Positions 41,025 to 55,386 of a stretch of DNA of 64,000 nucleotides are shown here, piece by piece. The notes below the pieces were generated by a model. That model made no database searches, was not told where the DNA came from, and saw nothing but the letters and a program-made list of their open reading frames with translations. Every line of letters begins with the position of its first letter. Position 1 is the first letter of the stretch. Position numbers and translations under genes: made by a program. The stretch is from Strongylocentrotus droebachiensis (Eukaryota > Echinodermata > Echinoidea > Camarodonta > Strongylocentrotidae), in assembly GCA_035222895.1 (NCBI GenBank), contig JAVYIG010002367.1, forward strand, positions 62,001 to 126,000. Direction: 5' to 3'.

Positions 41025-41305
41025 ACAAGGATTAAAAGTCGAGAATGATTTAATGATTTAATGAAACGTAAAAACTTCCGCGCTTCGCGCAGGAGGGGGG
41101 GGGGGGAACCGAATTCAGACAAGAATTAAGAGTCGAGAATGGTAATACGAATTGTCTTCTTTCTCTAATGATTTAATGAAACGTAAAAGCTTCCGCGCTT
41201 CGCGCAGGAGGGGAGGGGGAACCGAATTCAGACATGAATTAAGAGTCGAGAATGGTAATACGAATCGTCTTCTTTCGCTAATAATTTAATGAAACGTAAA
41301 AGCTT
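41025..41305 (+). repeat. 114-bp tandem array, about 2.5 units
   Basis: ATGAAACGTAAAA recurs at 41061, 41176 and 41289. Each unit has a small hairpin GCGCTTCGCGC, a G run, and GAATTCAGACA..GAATTAA. Confidence 0.85.
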
Positions 41306-42939
41306 TCGCAGGTCACCATTACGTACCGATATTTGTCTCGCATAATTTTCAAATTTGGGCCCCCATAAGAAATCCTGGATCCGCGCCTGATGTAGAGCCT
41401 CTTAAGCGTTGGGAGCCCCAAAAGTTTGATGGTAAAATTTGACTCAAATTGTATCATAATGTGAAAGAGGATCTAATTTAAGACATATTTCTGCGAGGGT
41501 TTTCAAAACAAATGCGTTTAAAGTCGAATATTGATGAAAGAATACAAAATTTAAATTTTTCTGCGTACAACAGAAAACCCAAATTATTGTTCTGCTTCTA
41601 ATGAAGCTAACTTAATATCAGGGTGGACTTCCCCTCCCTGTATTCAATAATGAGCGAAAAAGTGTAATCTATTCCTTTTTCCACAAGACCATTTTTCTTC
41701 AACATGTCTCAGCAACAATTTGTTTATATTCTCTCAGCAAAAAAAAAAACATTTCAAATATATACAGGGCGTCTATAAGGTATTTTTTAAACAAAACTTT
41801 AAAAAGTTACGCAAAACGTTGTTTGAATATAAAGCTAAAATCTGACCGAACGTTGCCTGCCCAAGATATCGATTTGCACAATCGTGGATTGTATGTACTA
41901 ATTCCAATCATGTTTTCACTCCGATGGATTGATTATATATACTCCTTAGCATATAAAACAAGCTACAATAAACACACCGTTTGGAATAGAATTGTAAACA
42001 GGTTACGTTGGGTTCTTGATTATGTGCATGACCATCAAACCTTTCTGATTATCATAATAATTAAAACACCATATGGAATAGAATCGTAAACAGGTAACCT
42101 TAGGTTCTTGATTATAATATTGTTCATGACAATCAAACCTTTTTGATTAGGCCAAAAAAAAAAAAATCATTTGGTTGTCCTCGACCGCCCGCTCGTCATT
42201 TTCGAGCGAATTATCGGCCGGCACGATTTTCAAATTTTCGGGAGCAAAAAAATAAATAAATTAGTGCTCACTACCCCCCCCCCCCCCCCCCCCCACCCCC
42301 TCCCCCACTATGCGAATTATCGGCCGGCTGTTTGAGAGTTGAAAAATAAAAGAGGAAGAAATAACAAAAAGGGTTCATCGTGAACCCAACTACCACTATA
42401 TATGCAGGTTAAAGGGGCGGACTTGTTTGCTGCATTGAGCAATCCGAAGTGCGACTAATATAATCATCAAAAGGGAGACTCTTGCCTTGTTTAGTGACTT
42501 AATTTGTTTACAATCCTCTGATGTGAGCGCTGAAGGCCTGAAGAAGCCCCACTAAATGATAGATAACAATAAATGTCTATAGAAACAGCCGATTTGCCAA
42601 TGTAACTATATATCCTAAAGTCAAATTCTCGATTTGTTGGGACGTGTTGGAATAAATCCTCGTCCGATGTGCACCTTTCTATTGTCCTACTATTTGCTGT
42701 CTTCCATTGCAAATACACAATTCGATAAGATGATTATAGAGATCGAGAGAATGATAGAGATAGAGGGAGAGAGAGAGAGAGAGAGAGAGAGAAGGGCGTG
42801 GGTCGGAACACAACACACCAGAACACAGATTTCGATGTCATATCAGGCAAAAGGTGCGTAAATATTGCACTCAATAAAATTACAGTAGGTCAGCTACCTA
42901 TCGCTAGGCGCTGAAAAATAAATATCAACTTGTCATTAA

Positions 42940-43074
42940 GGCACTGAAGAGATAAGGCAACGACGATACTCGCCTGATTCTTTATCTATCTGAGGCACGA
43001 TATTGGTCAAGTGGACAACAGATCTAAACACCAGATAGCACTTCAAACCAATCTATCCATATTTTGACACGATC
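42940..43074 (+). promoter_or_regulatory. Probable proximal promoter/5' UTR of the ACE-like gene
   Basis: The 135 bp before the ATG contain AGATAAG at 42950 and TTATCT at 42982, which fit the GATA-factor consensus in both orientations, and an ATTGG (reverse CCAAT) near 43000. No clear TATA box. The function is inferred from position and motif only. Confidence 0.25.
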
Positions 43075-43317
43075 ATGGATCCTCGGAGTCACATTCTGCG
43101 TCTTCTTGTGATCATCGTCGCCGTCGTCATACCTTCATCTGAACAGATCAGTGTCGGTGATGTCGATGGAGGTCGAGATCGTCGGGCTACCGAGCTGGAT
43201 GATGCTCTGGAGTTCCTGACGGATTATAACTCGACGGCAGAGATGGTGTACTCTGCGTCTTCTTTTGCTAGCTGGGCTTACAGTACCAACATTACAGATT
43301 ATAATCAAATGAAAGAG
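43075..43317 (+). CDS. ACE: ACE-like exon 1 (start, signal peptide)
   Basis: This 81-codon exon has donor GAG|gtatga. The ATG at 43075 precedes a hydrophobic core, [13 protein letters not shown], and a likely cleavage after SSEQ. The remainder, [20 protein letters not shown], is the first helix of the M2 fold. Confidence 0.93.
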
Positions 43318-46300
43318 GTATGATTTTTGTACATTATCGTAATCTATTTTTGTTTAAAGCCCCACTGTCCTACTTGTAGTTACTTGCTCCCTCTGTATAG
43401 AAAACTTCCCTAATCGGTGCCTGTTGGTCCCCCATGATCCTCTATTTCTTATGTTATTTGAGAGCTGAGTTGATGAGATAGCCACCTGTCAGTGATCTCG
43501 CTGTGTGGTCTAATCCCTCCTAGCCACACTCGTGTTGCTTTAAATCAACTTTCGAAAAATCAACCTATTAAAGGCGAATTGAATGGCAGTGTAAGTCACT
43601 TACTACATACTATATTGTGCTACTCAGTAAGGGAGCCTTTTCACATACAAGCTATGCTTTTTATTTAGGCTACCCATATTTTTCATTGTATTACCTTACC
43701 TGTCATATCTATATATTTCGAAACTTCGTACCTATTTTCCGTACATTATACTTTATTAGAAATCTTTGGTTGTTTTTGTAATCTGCGCTTATACGCTTGT
43801 ATATAATATATATCCACACAAAAAGATTTTTTTTTAAATAATGTAAATGTGGAATAAATGAACTTCAAACTTCAAACTTGTCATAAGTGCTAACATTACA
43901 AAGACGTACGACGTTATCCGAACATGATGTTATGAGACATACAAGAGGGTATTGAAATTGCCCCTGATTTGATTTTTCGAAAGTAGTTTCGATCGTCTTT
44001 TTGATTCAATATCATACCCACTAAGGATAATACTCTCTTCTACAGGATGATGCGAGATGTTAAATTTTGACTTTCTTTAATCATATTTATGTTATGTATA
44101 TATCATGATTTTCGAGTATGTAAATATCCATTGTTTCATATAAATGTATTACTAAGTATGTAATTGTTCAGTTTTGCATGTTTAGATAATTGTAAATCTT
44201 TTTCAATTCAGCCACTGGCTGCGATAAAATGATAATAAATCCTTTGATTCAATTTTGTTCCATTTTTACTCAATTAATATTTATCAGTCCAATATTAGAG
44301 TCGATTCCGTCCAAGAGAGGTGACATATACTGTACTTTTAAAGCATTCAAACGTGTTCATTGTGTTAATAACGGAAGTAAACACCGGATATATATAGTGA
44401 GAACTTTCATACTGACTATAATTCGATGACCATGATTAATTTACGAGTGATAACATATGAAAACTAGCTGAAAAAATAATCATTTATTAGACCGAGTAGA
44501 TATAATTTTGGCCAATTAATATTTGATTAAACAGTTGTAAAATGGCAATTTAGATAAATGGAATTAAAGTGAACCAAAGGATTTATTATCATTTTGTCGC
44601 AGCCAGTGGCTGGATTGCGACAGATTTAAAATTATTGTGAATAGGTCAAAATATTTGGTCGCTACGAAAAGTAATGCTGTACCTAACCTTGACCTTTATA
44701 CAATCATAATAATGATGGAAAATGTCTTGATGAATAGGTTATAATTAAGGGTGTATATTTTGTAAATCTCATTTTTACTTTTATCTTGTTTATGTCATTT
44801 GAACGCTGTGATCACATAATTATTTACACATGAGAAGGCGCGATAGCTCAGTCGGTAGAGCAGTGATCTCGTAATCCGGTGACCTAGGTTCGAAACCAAG
44901 TCGATGTGCTAGTGCCCTTTGGTATTAAAGGCATTAATCCTCATTACCAGGTCCCTCAGAGAGGACATAAAGCCGTCGGCCGTCTGGTTGCTTACTAACA
45001 AGCATTTATGCTTTCTTAGCAGTCTTAGCAGTCAGGTAAAATAACCACCACCACCACCACCACATATGATATGTATCACATAAATTGTTTTATCGAGCAA
45101 ATGCTGTACTTGTATTCGACAATTGTTTTAAATTTGTGACAGGTCGAAGCGAGTCTGAAGGCGGCAGCTTTCAGTAAGAGCTCTGCGATGAGGGCTCGTG
45201 AGTTCGACGACGTCATCGAGAGCTTTCCAGAAGATGTTCAGCGTCTACTTGGTTCTATATCCGACATCGGAGTATCTGCGCTCGATAACGATACCATACA
45301 GGAGGTAAGTACCGATGACTGATTTATTATTTTAGATTCGACCGTCATTAATTGTTAATTCAAAGGCTCCGACAAATATCTGACCAAAAAAGTGTAATGT
45401 TCACAGTACAATCATGACAACTATGCAAGCAAATAACTAGCGAAATGCAGTTTTGGTGGGCAGAATTTTATTGGGCAGCGATGCCCCAGCTATTTACTGA
45501 TCTCAACCCAATTATTACATTACATATTTAATTTAGTTTTGTTAAGTTCTGTTCTGTTCTGTTTTCTTTAAAAAAATATATATCACAGGGTCAATAAACC
45601 CCGCAATAAACATAACATGTACACACGCAATTGATTTCCGTTAATTTACTTCTCCGTGTTTTTGTGTCGTCTGCAAGCTTTTGTATTCCCTTGTGTAATT
45701 GGTTATCGTTGAATGTTAGCTTACTTGTAAATAGTACCTTTTGCTGGGTTAATTGGGTTTTGGTATATTTTTTTTTTTCATGAGGCAATCTTTAGGAGTT
45801 TCACGTATGGTCAAGGATAACAAAATACGAAATCCATATTTCGCTCTTAGGCCATTAAAAAAAATATACATGTTTAGCGTCCCCGCCCGCTTCCTTTTTG
45901 GGGGCCGCCTCCTATTTTTTTTTTTTTTTTTTTCTGAAGAAAAAAAACATGAAAAACATTGCTAAAATGGATCTATTTCTGATTTTAAAAAAAAAAAAAA
46001 AATGTGGCCATCTTGAAAAATAGCCCCGACTGTCAGGGAAAATGTACCGAGCGGCCATTTTGAGCGGCCATTTTGAAAGAAGAAAAAAAAAAAAAAGGGC
46101 CTCCTCCTTCCTATTTTTCGAAAAAACAGGACGCTAAACATGTTGTTGTTTTTTTTTGGCCTTACTACAACATGGACGAATGAATCTTCCTACGAAAAGT
46201 TGTTTGTCTTTCGTCTGCCACGGGGTTGTCTTGTCGACACCCTTTTTGCAAACATTGCAGTTGTTGTTTATAGACCCTACTCTTGGAATCATGTGTATAT

Positions 46301-46394
46301 ATACATGATTATACAGGCATTTATTCTTCCAGGGTTGGGTATGCTCATGCAGCTGACGTTTGTTCCTATATAGCCCCCCCCCCCCCCCATTTAA

Positions 46395-46425
<31 letters not shown>

Positions 46426-46438
46426 GTCTGTTTGTCTG

Positions 46439-46489
<51 letters not shown>

Positions 46490-49400
46490 GTACATATATA
46501 TATATGTATTTATCTCTCTCATTCGAAAAAAAAACCTTCCTCTCATCATCTCCCCCTCCCCGTCTCCCTCTCTATCTCTCTCAATATCACCCTCTACATT
46601 GTATTTATTCAATCCATTTCCCTTCTTTCTACCACTGTTAATTTGATATTTGTTAGAGTTGAGGTGTAGGCTTAACTGCTTGGTCTAGCAATTTTAAGAG
46701 TGGGGTACACAATATCGACAATGTGTCCCTCCTTAGCCCTCATCTTTATACCCCCTTTATCACCGTCTCCTTCCATCATTACAATAGTCAGTACTTGTGA
46801 ATAGAATGGTTGTAAATATTCAGTGAGAAGAATATGCCCAACCAATCAAGCTGTTATAAAATTTAAAGTGAATCAGTTTTGGATAATATACAGGGTGAGT
46901 CAGAAAGAATGTCCCACTTTTTAAAAGTTGTATTGTTTGAATTATGAATATTTAATTAGGGATTTAATGATATGTCTTGATAGAGTTATCCTCCCAGTAC
47001 ATTTAGGTACCATCTTCATTTGAATCCGTTCACGCATGACTGAACATCAGACAATCTTTACAAGACTGCCAGATTTCACTTGCGCCAACTTACTGGGTGA
47101 TGAATAAAACAGTGCATTGAATAAAGACAGGCAGACAGACACACAAACACACACACACACGCATACGCACAAACACACACACGCACACACGCACACACAC
47201 ACACACGCGCGCACCACACACACACACACAAACACAGACAACACACACGGTTACAAATGTCTCAGAATTGTTTTTCTTTTTTCTTTTCTGATTAAGCATT
47301 GATTTTTATCAAGATCCCTGAATGTTTAAGTGGCATTTCCCTGACCAATCTTTCCCTTTAGTACATATTCACTACCACCATATCATCATCATTATCATCA
47401 TCTTAATCTTAATCATAATCATCATCATGTTCATCATCATCGTCATCATCAAAATTGTTTGTGTTTTTTATTAACCGACGTTTGCGGTATTTGTCTGTGA
47501 GTGTGTGCCTGAGTGCGTGTGCGTGTGTGTGCTTGTGTGTGTGTGTGTGTGTGTGTATTTTTATGTGTGTGTGTGTGTGTGCGTGTGTGTGTTTGTGTCT
47601 GTCTGCCTGTCTTTGTTCAATGCACTGTTTTATTCATCACCCAGTAAGTTGGCGCAAGTGAAATCTGGCAGTCTTGTAAAGATTGTCTGATGTTCAGTCA
47701 TGCGTGAAGGGATTCAAATGAAAATGGTACTTAAATTTACTGGGAGGATTACTCTATCAAGAAATATCATTAAACCCCTAATTAAATATTGATACTTCAA
47801 ACAAAACAACTATTAAAAAGTGGGACATTCTTTCTGACTCACCCTGTATAATGGATGATTAGTTTCCAATTGCCTATTAATCATTTTATTTCTATTAGGT
47901 GGTATGAGTGTGCGTGACTAATTCTGCTTTGGCTCATAAGGGCGTTATAAACGCATATCCATTTAAGGGAAATCCAACCTTGATAGCAAACTACCCTTGA
48001 GGAAACAATAAAGAGCTATCAATACTGTTTTGAGTAGTGCTCCAAGACATAGGGCGCTTCGGAGAAAAACAGAAATTAATGATTGTGAAAGCACGACAAA
48101 CGAAAACCCACGGACCAAACTGCCAATTTAAGATTTGCATAGACTTAGTTATCTCATTCATAACTTTCTTGTTATTGGTCTGATTTATTTCAAACTTTGC
48201 CATTCTGTTGATCTTATATTTCTACTTTCATACAAATGAACTTATTACTTTCTCAATCCTGAATAGTACAACGAAATCATGGGTGAGATGAATAAGATAT
48301 ACAGCTCCACGCCGGTATGCCGGGCTGATGATCCTTCGGAATGTCTTTATCTTGAACCGGGTAAGTTCCCCATTATCGTTCATCATTGTCGGCCTCAAGT
48401 CTTTTGCACACGAGGCGACTTTTGCCCCAAACCTCAGTCATAACGCCAACCGACTCCACACAGACTCTACACCGACTCCAAACAGACTCCAGACAGACTC
48501 TACACAGACTCTACACCGACTCCAAACCGACTCCAAACCGACTCCAGGCAGACTCCACATCGACTTCACACAGACTCTACACTGACTCCAGACAGACTCT
48601 ACACAGACTCCACACAGACTCCACACAGACTCCACACAGACTCCACACAGACTCTACACCGACTCCACACCGACTCCACACCGACTCCACACAGCCTCCA
48701 CACAGACTCCACACAGCCTCCACACCGACTCCACAGCGACTCCACACCAACTCCAGACAGACTCCACACAAACTCCACACAGAATCTACACCGACTCCAC
48801 ACAGACTCCAAACCGACTCCACACAGACTCCACACCGACTCCACACAGACTCCACACAGACTCTACACCGACTCCACACCGACTCCACACCGACTCCACA
48901 CAGCCTCCACACAGACTCCACACAGCCTCCACACCGACTCCACAGCGACTCCACACCAACTCCAGACAGACTCCACACAAACTCCACTCAGAATCTACAC
49001 CGACTCCACACAGACTCCAAACCGACTCCACACAGACTCCACACCGACTCCACACAGACTCCACACAGACTCTACACCGACTCCACACCAACTCCAAACG
49101 GACTCCACACCGACTCCACACCGACTCCACACCAACTCCACACCGACTCCACAGCGACTCCACACCAACTCCAGACAGACTCCACACAAACTCCACACAG
49201 AATCTACACCGACTCCACACAGACTCCAAACCGACTCCACACAGACTCCACACCGACTCCACACAGACTCCACACAGACTCTACACCGACTCCACACCAA
49301 CTCCAAACGGACTCCACACCGACTCCACACCGACTCCACACCAACTCCACACCGACACCACACCGACTCCACACAGACTCTACACCGACCCCACACCGAC

Positions 49401-52400
49401 TCCACACAGACTCTACACCAACTCCACACCGACTCCACACCGACTCCACACAGCCTCCACACCGACTCCACACCGACTCCACACCAACTCCAGACAGACA
49501 CCAAACCGACCCCACACCGACTCCACACAGACTCCAAACCGACTCCACACAGACTCCACACCGACTCCACACAGACTCCACACAGACTCTACACCGACTC
49601 CACACCAACTCCAAACGGACTCCACACCGACTCCACACCGCCTCCACACCAACTCCACACCGACTCCACACCGACTCCACACAGACTCTACACCGACCCC
49701 ACACCGACTCCACACAGACTCTACACCAACTCCACACCAACTCCAGACAGACACCAAACCGACCCCACACCGACTCCACACAGACTCCAAACCGACTCCA
49801 CACCGACTCCACACAGACTCCACACAGACTCATGCACACAGACTCCAAGCCGACTCTACACCAACTCCACACCAACTCCAAACCGACTCTACACCGACTC
49901 CAAACCGACTATAAACCGACTCCACTAAAAATCCAAACCGCCGACCCAAAACCGTTAGAATTTTTTTTTGCCAATCAAGGGAAAGATTTTGTATTCGAAT
50001 TGTCGGGTCTGGTGTCGGTCTCGGTGGTGTCACCGAGGTATAATCCCGTTGAAAACGAGGCATCATTTGCCTTCTGAAAAACTGCGTACTATTTTCGTAA
50101 ATGAAGGGAGTGAATTATAATAAGAATGATAAACCGTGCTCAGATTATGATAGTCCCCATGCGCTTATAAAGAAGTCTGGGTAATTAACATTAAAGGCAT
50201 GTATATATTTACTACTCACAAGGTAACAATCCGCTATTTCACGGATTGGCGATTAAAATATTTATTTATATACTATATTTTCATAAATGATATGGAATGT
50301 AAAATATTTGTGCGTGTCTTTGCATGCATCCTTTATATTTCCCCTCAAATAATATTCGATCTACAATAGCTTATCTTATTTCGATTGTATCTGGTATGCT
50401 TACGTATATATTGACAAAAGGGGAGGTAAAGAAAATGGTTAGGAAAGGGGAATAAGAGTCTAAAACTATATAGTTTTCAACGATAAGTTGCTGTACTGTT
50501 AAGAAAAAGCTTGTATTGGTTCAAAACGCGAATAGCAAATATAGAGAACAATTAGTCGAGGCTGCATGGACGAAATCTATTTATTCACGATGAACCTATA
50601 TGGACGACTGCTTTTCAATAAGTGCTTTAAGGTGGGTGTTAAAATAAGTTTATGAGATGAATTTCCTTTTCCTGTACTATTTTCTGACACGCATTGGTTT
50701 TTTTAACTTCCTTAAAACTTCTTTTGTATTTTCTTCTGTTTTGTGATAACATAATGTATATTTGTCATTGCACAGTTGTACATGTATAATTCTGCTGTGA
50801 CATGATCTTTGTTATTGTTCAACCAATGGAAAAAGAATTTATGTTGTATTTCAATAAATTCAACTCAATTTAAATCAGATTACATGACAATAAACCATGT
50901 GCTGTATGTAGCATATCCTTAAAATTGTTGCGGCTAGTTTACGGGTGGGTGCAGACATGAACGGGTCTCATATGCTAACAGTGAATGGAAAATAAACAGT
51001 GCAAAGTATGCGTTGGATTGCTGGCATTACGGGTTGCATGGTTGTATTGACATGACAATCGCAAACACTCCTAGGCATATAATGCATGAAGCCAATATAG
51101 TGGTATCATTATAATAAATTACTCATGAAAATTTGGAATAGGATTAAGATCATGTTAGAAATGAGAAAATAGAAGTGTGACACTGATCATTTTGTGTTAA
51201 TTTTCTTTCAGGTCTCGGACATATAATGGCGACCTCTACGGACTGGGATGAACTGGTCTGGGCTTGGGAAGGATTCCGTGATGCAGTAGGGATACCAAAC
51301 AAACCTCTATTCGCGAGATACGTGGACATTGCTAATCAAGGAGCCAGAGCTAACGGTGAGCATAGTGAACTGAGAGAGATATTTGCGATATGGTTCTAGG
51401 ATACCTACCCCCTGGACAACCACCCTCCGGATAACCATCCCTGGGATAACCACCCTCTAGGACAACCACCCTCTAGAACAAATACCCCCTAGGACAACTA
51501 CACCCTATGGCAACCACCCACTATGACGATTACCCCTAGGACAATTACCCTCTATGATTATTACCACCAGCTAACTACCACCGAGGACAACCACTCTCCA
51601 GGACAAATACCCTCGGACAACTACCCCCAGGACAACCACTTAGAGGGTGGTGGTCCTGTTGTCTGGTGGTAGTTGTCCGGGGGTAGTTGTCCTAGGGGGT
51701 AGTCGTCATAGAGGGTGGTTACCCTAGGGGGTACTTGTCCTAGGGGGGGGTCGTCTGGGGGTGGTTGTCCAGGGGTAGGGTCCGGATACGTTGGGATACA
51801 TGTAGACGAGCATGGTCATAGGTTAACATGGAGTCCGGATAGACTGAATCACCCAAAAAATCGTTGATCCCATATGATAGTCTGCATACTGAAACACAAA
51901 TTTATATCATGAACGCTTTTTGTAATATACTATTACTCCCTAAAAATTACGATTTCAATAAAAAAAAATATAAAAAAACCTGATTTAATCGGATCTAATT
52001 ACCTAAAACTTGATAAATGAAACAAGATTGCCACAGTACATGCATAGTTACAAAGTTGCAGAGAGAACTATTTGAGGCTTCATTATATGACTGACCAATC
52101 AGGAGCAACTTCCGGTGACCAACACGAAAGTGTGATCGAGTGATATGATACATTCGTGTCTCTCAGACTACAGTTGTTTCTCTTACAGGATACGAAGATC
52201 TTGGTGACTCCTGGAGGTCTGGGTACGGTGAGGACCTGGAAGATCAGGTGTACGAACTCTACAATGCTATTCTTCCTCTCTACAAGCAGCTCCATGCGTA
52301 CGTCAGACGCAAGCTTAACGGGGTCCACGGATCAGAACATGTTCCCCTCACCGGTCATATGCCTGCTAATGTTCTAGGTGAGTTACTATGGTACTATGAA

Positions 52401-55266
52401 TACGATGATGAAGACGATGACGATGTAGCCGACAATGGTACTCACGATGATGATAGTGGTGATGGTGATGACGTCACCAATGAAAATGTGCTAGCATTAC
52501 AAATATTATGACAATGACATATTACGTAATCCGAACGTGATATCTGTGGGACAAACAATAGGGTAATTGTAATAGTCCCTGAATTGATTTGTCGAAATCA
52601 AATGATGATAATGTATTATAAGATGATGACGTAGTTCCTAATCGAATGATTGGTTGAAAGCGTACACGTGACCAGGCATTTATTTTGCCTAACGTGTAAT
52701 TTGGATAATGACCGGTTATTATCCTTCTTTAGTTTTTTACTAGTCAAGACTCAACATTTAATCTTAGCTGTCCGTTTATCATACAGACATTACTACATAT
52801 AACATTGCTTATGCCATACCAATTACAGGTGACATGTGGGGGCGTTTCTGGACGAACATCTATCCCCACGTGGTTCCATACCCTGACCTACCGAACATTG
52901 ACGTCTCTGATGAAATGGTCCGACAGGTGAGTCAAGCGCGTTGCACACGAGGCGTTATTCTACTGACGTAGGATTGCGTCAGAGGCTGTTGTGGTTTATG
53001 AGGCGCCATGTGAGAGTGACTTCGTACAAAATGTGAATGTAAAATGTGAGTTTGATTATTGGCGTATGGGTTGATTGTCTTAACAAGCTTGATTAGCGCA
53101 GGGAATAAAGTAATCAAGATGGCGCCTAAATCCGAACTTTCTTGTCCTATAGCGACAATTGTCCGCGATGTATAATCCTCAATGGAATCATTAGTTGTCT
53201 TCGAGTATTCACTGTTTCTTCACGACTTATTTGGCGTTGGGAATTAATATTAGCATATTAACATATAACACATATCAACTTACTACATAGATTACCACCT
53301 TCCTCGAATAATTTACAACCTATCAGGGATACCACCTCTATATTTTGAGATATGAATCTCATAACCGTTCACAGGATAAACGGATTGTCCTAGCCCTCTT
53401 TGAGGCTTGCTTTATTTGTTCTATTGGGTCTTCGCGTCTTCGGGTGGCACAAACTTTCGTGAATAGTCAAGACCTAATTATCGAAGGGTCGGGTGTAACG
53501 TACGTTTGTGAAATACACGCCTCTTGTCGCCAAAGTGTTGGCTCGAGTGCACTCGACACTTCTAAAAACGTAAAGCAAATCTACGGAAATTTGCGTCTCT
53601 ACCCGACACTATTTTATACAAGATAAATAATCACAATAGTTCGTAAAAAGGCTGGCGATCGACACTTTGTCGTTGTATGGGCATATTTATACATATTACG
53701 TATATGCATTCAGTTTTCCCGACCTATCGTGAATAGGGGCCATGTTTTTACTAAAATTCGTGTAGCCCGACAACCCGATCCGACTGAACGAAGTCAGCCC
53801 CCATGTGATAATTGTTCAAGGTTGACAGTTGCCTGAGGGAAGAGAATAGTCCAGAGTTAATACTATTGTCAATCGGCAGTCGATCTCTAGAAGAAAAAGT
53901 GATTTAAGGCGCTTGAATGCCGACACGGCACTAATACCCTTTGCCAAGATATTAACCTGCATGCTACTCTCCACCCAGGTGTTAAATGGGTATCAGGTAG
54001 GATGCGACCGTCATTGTTGGTCAAACAGCTTTTGAGCGTTAATTAAGTAACGCCTGGCTGGAATGCTCCCCAGGGAGTGAGGATTGTGCACACAGTGTGT
54101 GCGGGCAAGTATTGAATCCAATGACCGGGGTAATACTAGTATATCTGTAAAGCGCCTAGAGACATTTTATTATGCTCTATATAAGCGGAAACTATTGTTA
54201 TTATTATAATAGGCTAGTTTGAGAGAAAACATCCGTTTTCAGACTTCTTTACACTTTTCCAGAATTACACCGTATGCAAGATGGCTCGTATGGCAGATGA
54301 ATTCTACAGCTCCATGGGTCTATTTCCGGCCAATGATGAATTCTGGGAAAATTCCATGTTAGAGAGGCCTGATGATGGCCGAGATGTGGTGTGTCACGCG
54401 TCCGCATGGGACTTCTACAACAGAGTAGACTTTAGGTTAGTTTTACACGCTCACTAGCTAAAGGGTTTTGTTTGACTTTTTTGTGGGGGGAGGGTCAGGT
54501 GTCGAACCACATTGCCGACAAGTTTGCGAAAAAATTCGCACATTAACATTTACCATGTAAATGGTTTTTGAATGAATCCAGGCAATTTCGTTATATTGCC
54601 AAAACTGGGGGGGGGGGGGGGGGGGAGTAAAACAAAAATATACGTATGGGCCACTGAGCCAATAGCGACACAATGCAATTCATGGGGAATTGGCGAGGGA
54701 TGAAAAGTCAATATTGCTCCTGATCATATTGGTGTAATGTTGTAATTTTCTTGTTGATTTGATATGCTACAGGATAAAGATATGCACAAGCGTGTCTGTA
54801 TTTTTGTAATTACATGTATATTGTCAGTAATATGTTTACTGATGTTTGTTGTTGATCATTATGTAGTGTTGTTGAATCATGAATATAAACCAGTATTTTT
54901 GTATTTTTTTTCTTGCCGATCTTTTGCAGGATCAAGATGTGCACCGAGGTTAACATGGACTACTTCTTGACGCTACATCACGAGCTCGGTCACATCCAAT
55001 ACGACATGAATTACAAACACCAGCCAGTGTCCTTCAGGGGTGGAGCTAACGGTGCTTTCCATGAGGCCATAGGGGAGGTGATGTCGCAATCAGTAGCCAC
55101 GCCCAAACATTTAAAAGAGGTCGGCTTGTTTGATGGCGAGGATGACCCGATAGCGGGTGAGTATAGCTAAACTCGATGACCTCTCCACGATTGTAGTGGT
55201 ATAACTACTATAACCATAATGGTATTACTACTACAGTTGCTGTTAAATATTACTACTACTAATACG

Positions 55267-55310
<44 letters not shown>

Positions 55311-55328
55311 TATTACTACTTCTACTTT

Positions 55329-55386
<58 letters not shown>

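Larger units (their letters stand above)
36536..43074. other. Intergenic region
   Basis: No gene was recognised on either strand. It holds the probable golgin 3' UTR, a MITE at 37972-38184, T-rich runs, an AATAAA at 38936, G/C homopolymers at 40160-40200, 40410-40440, 40690 and 42276, a hAT-like fragment at 40146-40445, a 114-bp array at 41025-41305, and a tandem duplication of about 92 bp at 41970-42150. Confidence 0.6.

Noticed and set aside
48386-50077. 563-codon open frame ([11 protein letters not shown] repeats) as a protein gene
   Set aside because: It is an 11-bp satellite in an intron. The frame stays open only because the unit lacks stops, and frames on the other strand are open too.
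52248-52511. Read-through of ACE-like exon 5 into intron (Asp-rich)
   Set aside because: The frame differs from the M2 frame, and the Asp-rich part is a GAT repeat after the donor.
53345-53626. 93-codon + frame in ACE-like intron 6
   Set aside because: No splice sites in phase with exons 6 and 7 and no recognisable motif; probably chance or an old repeat.
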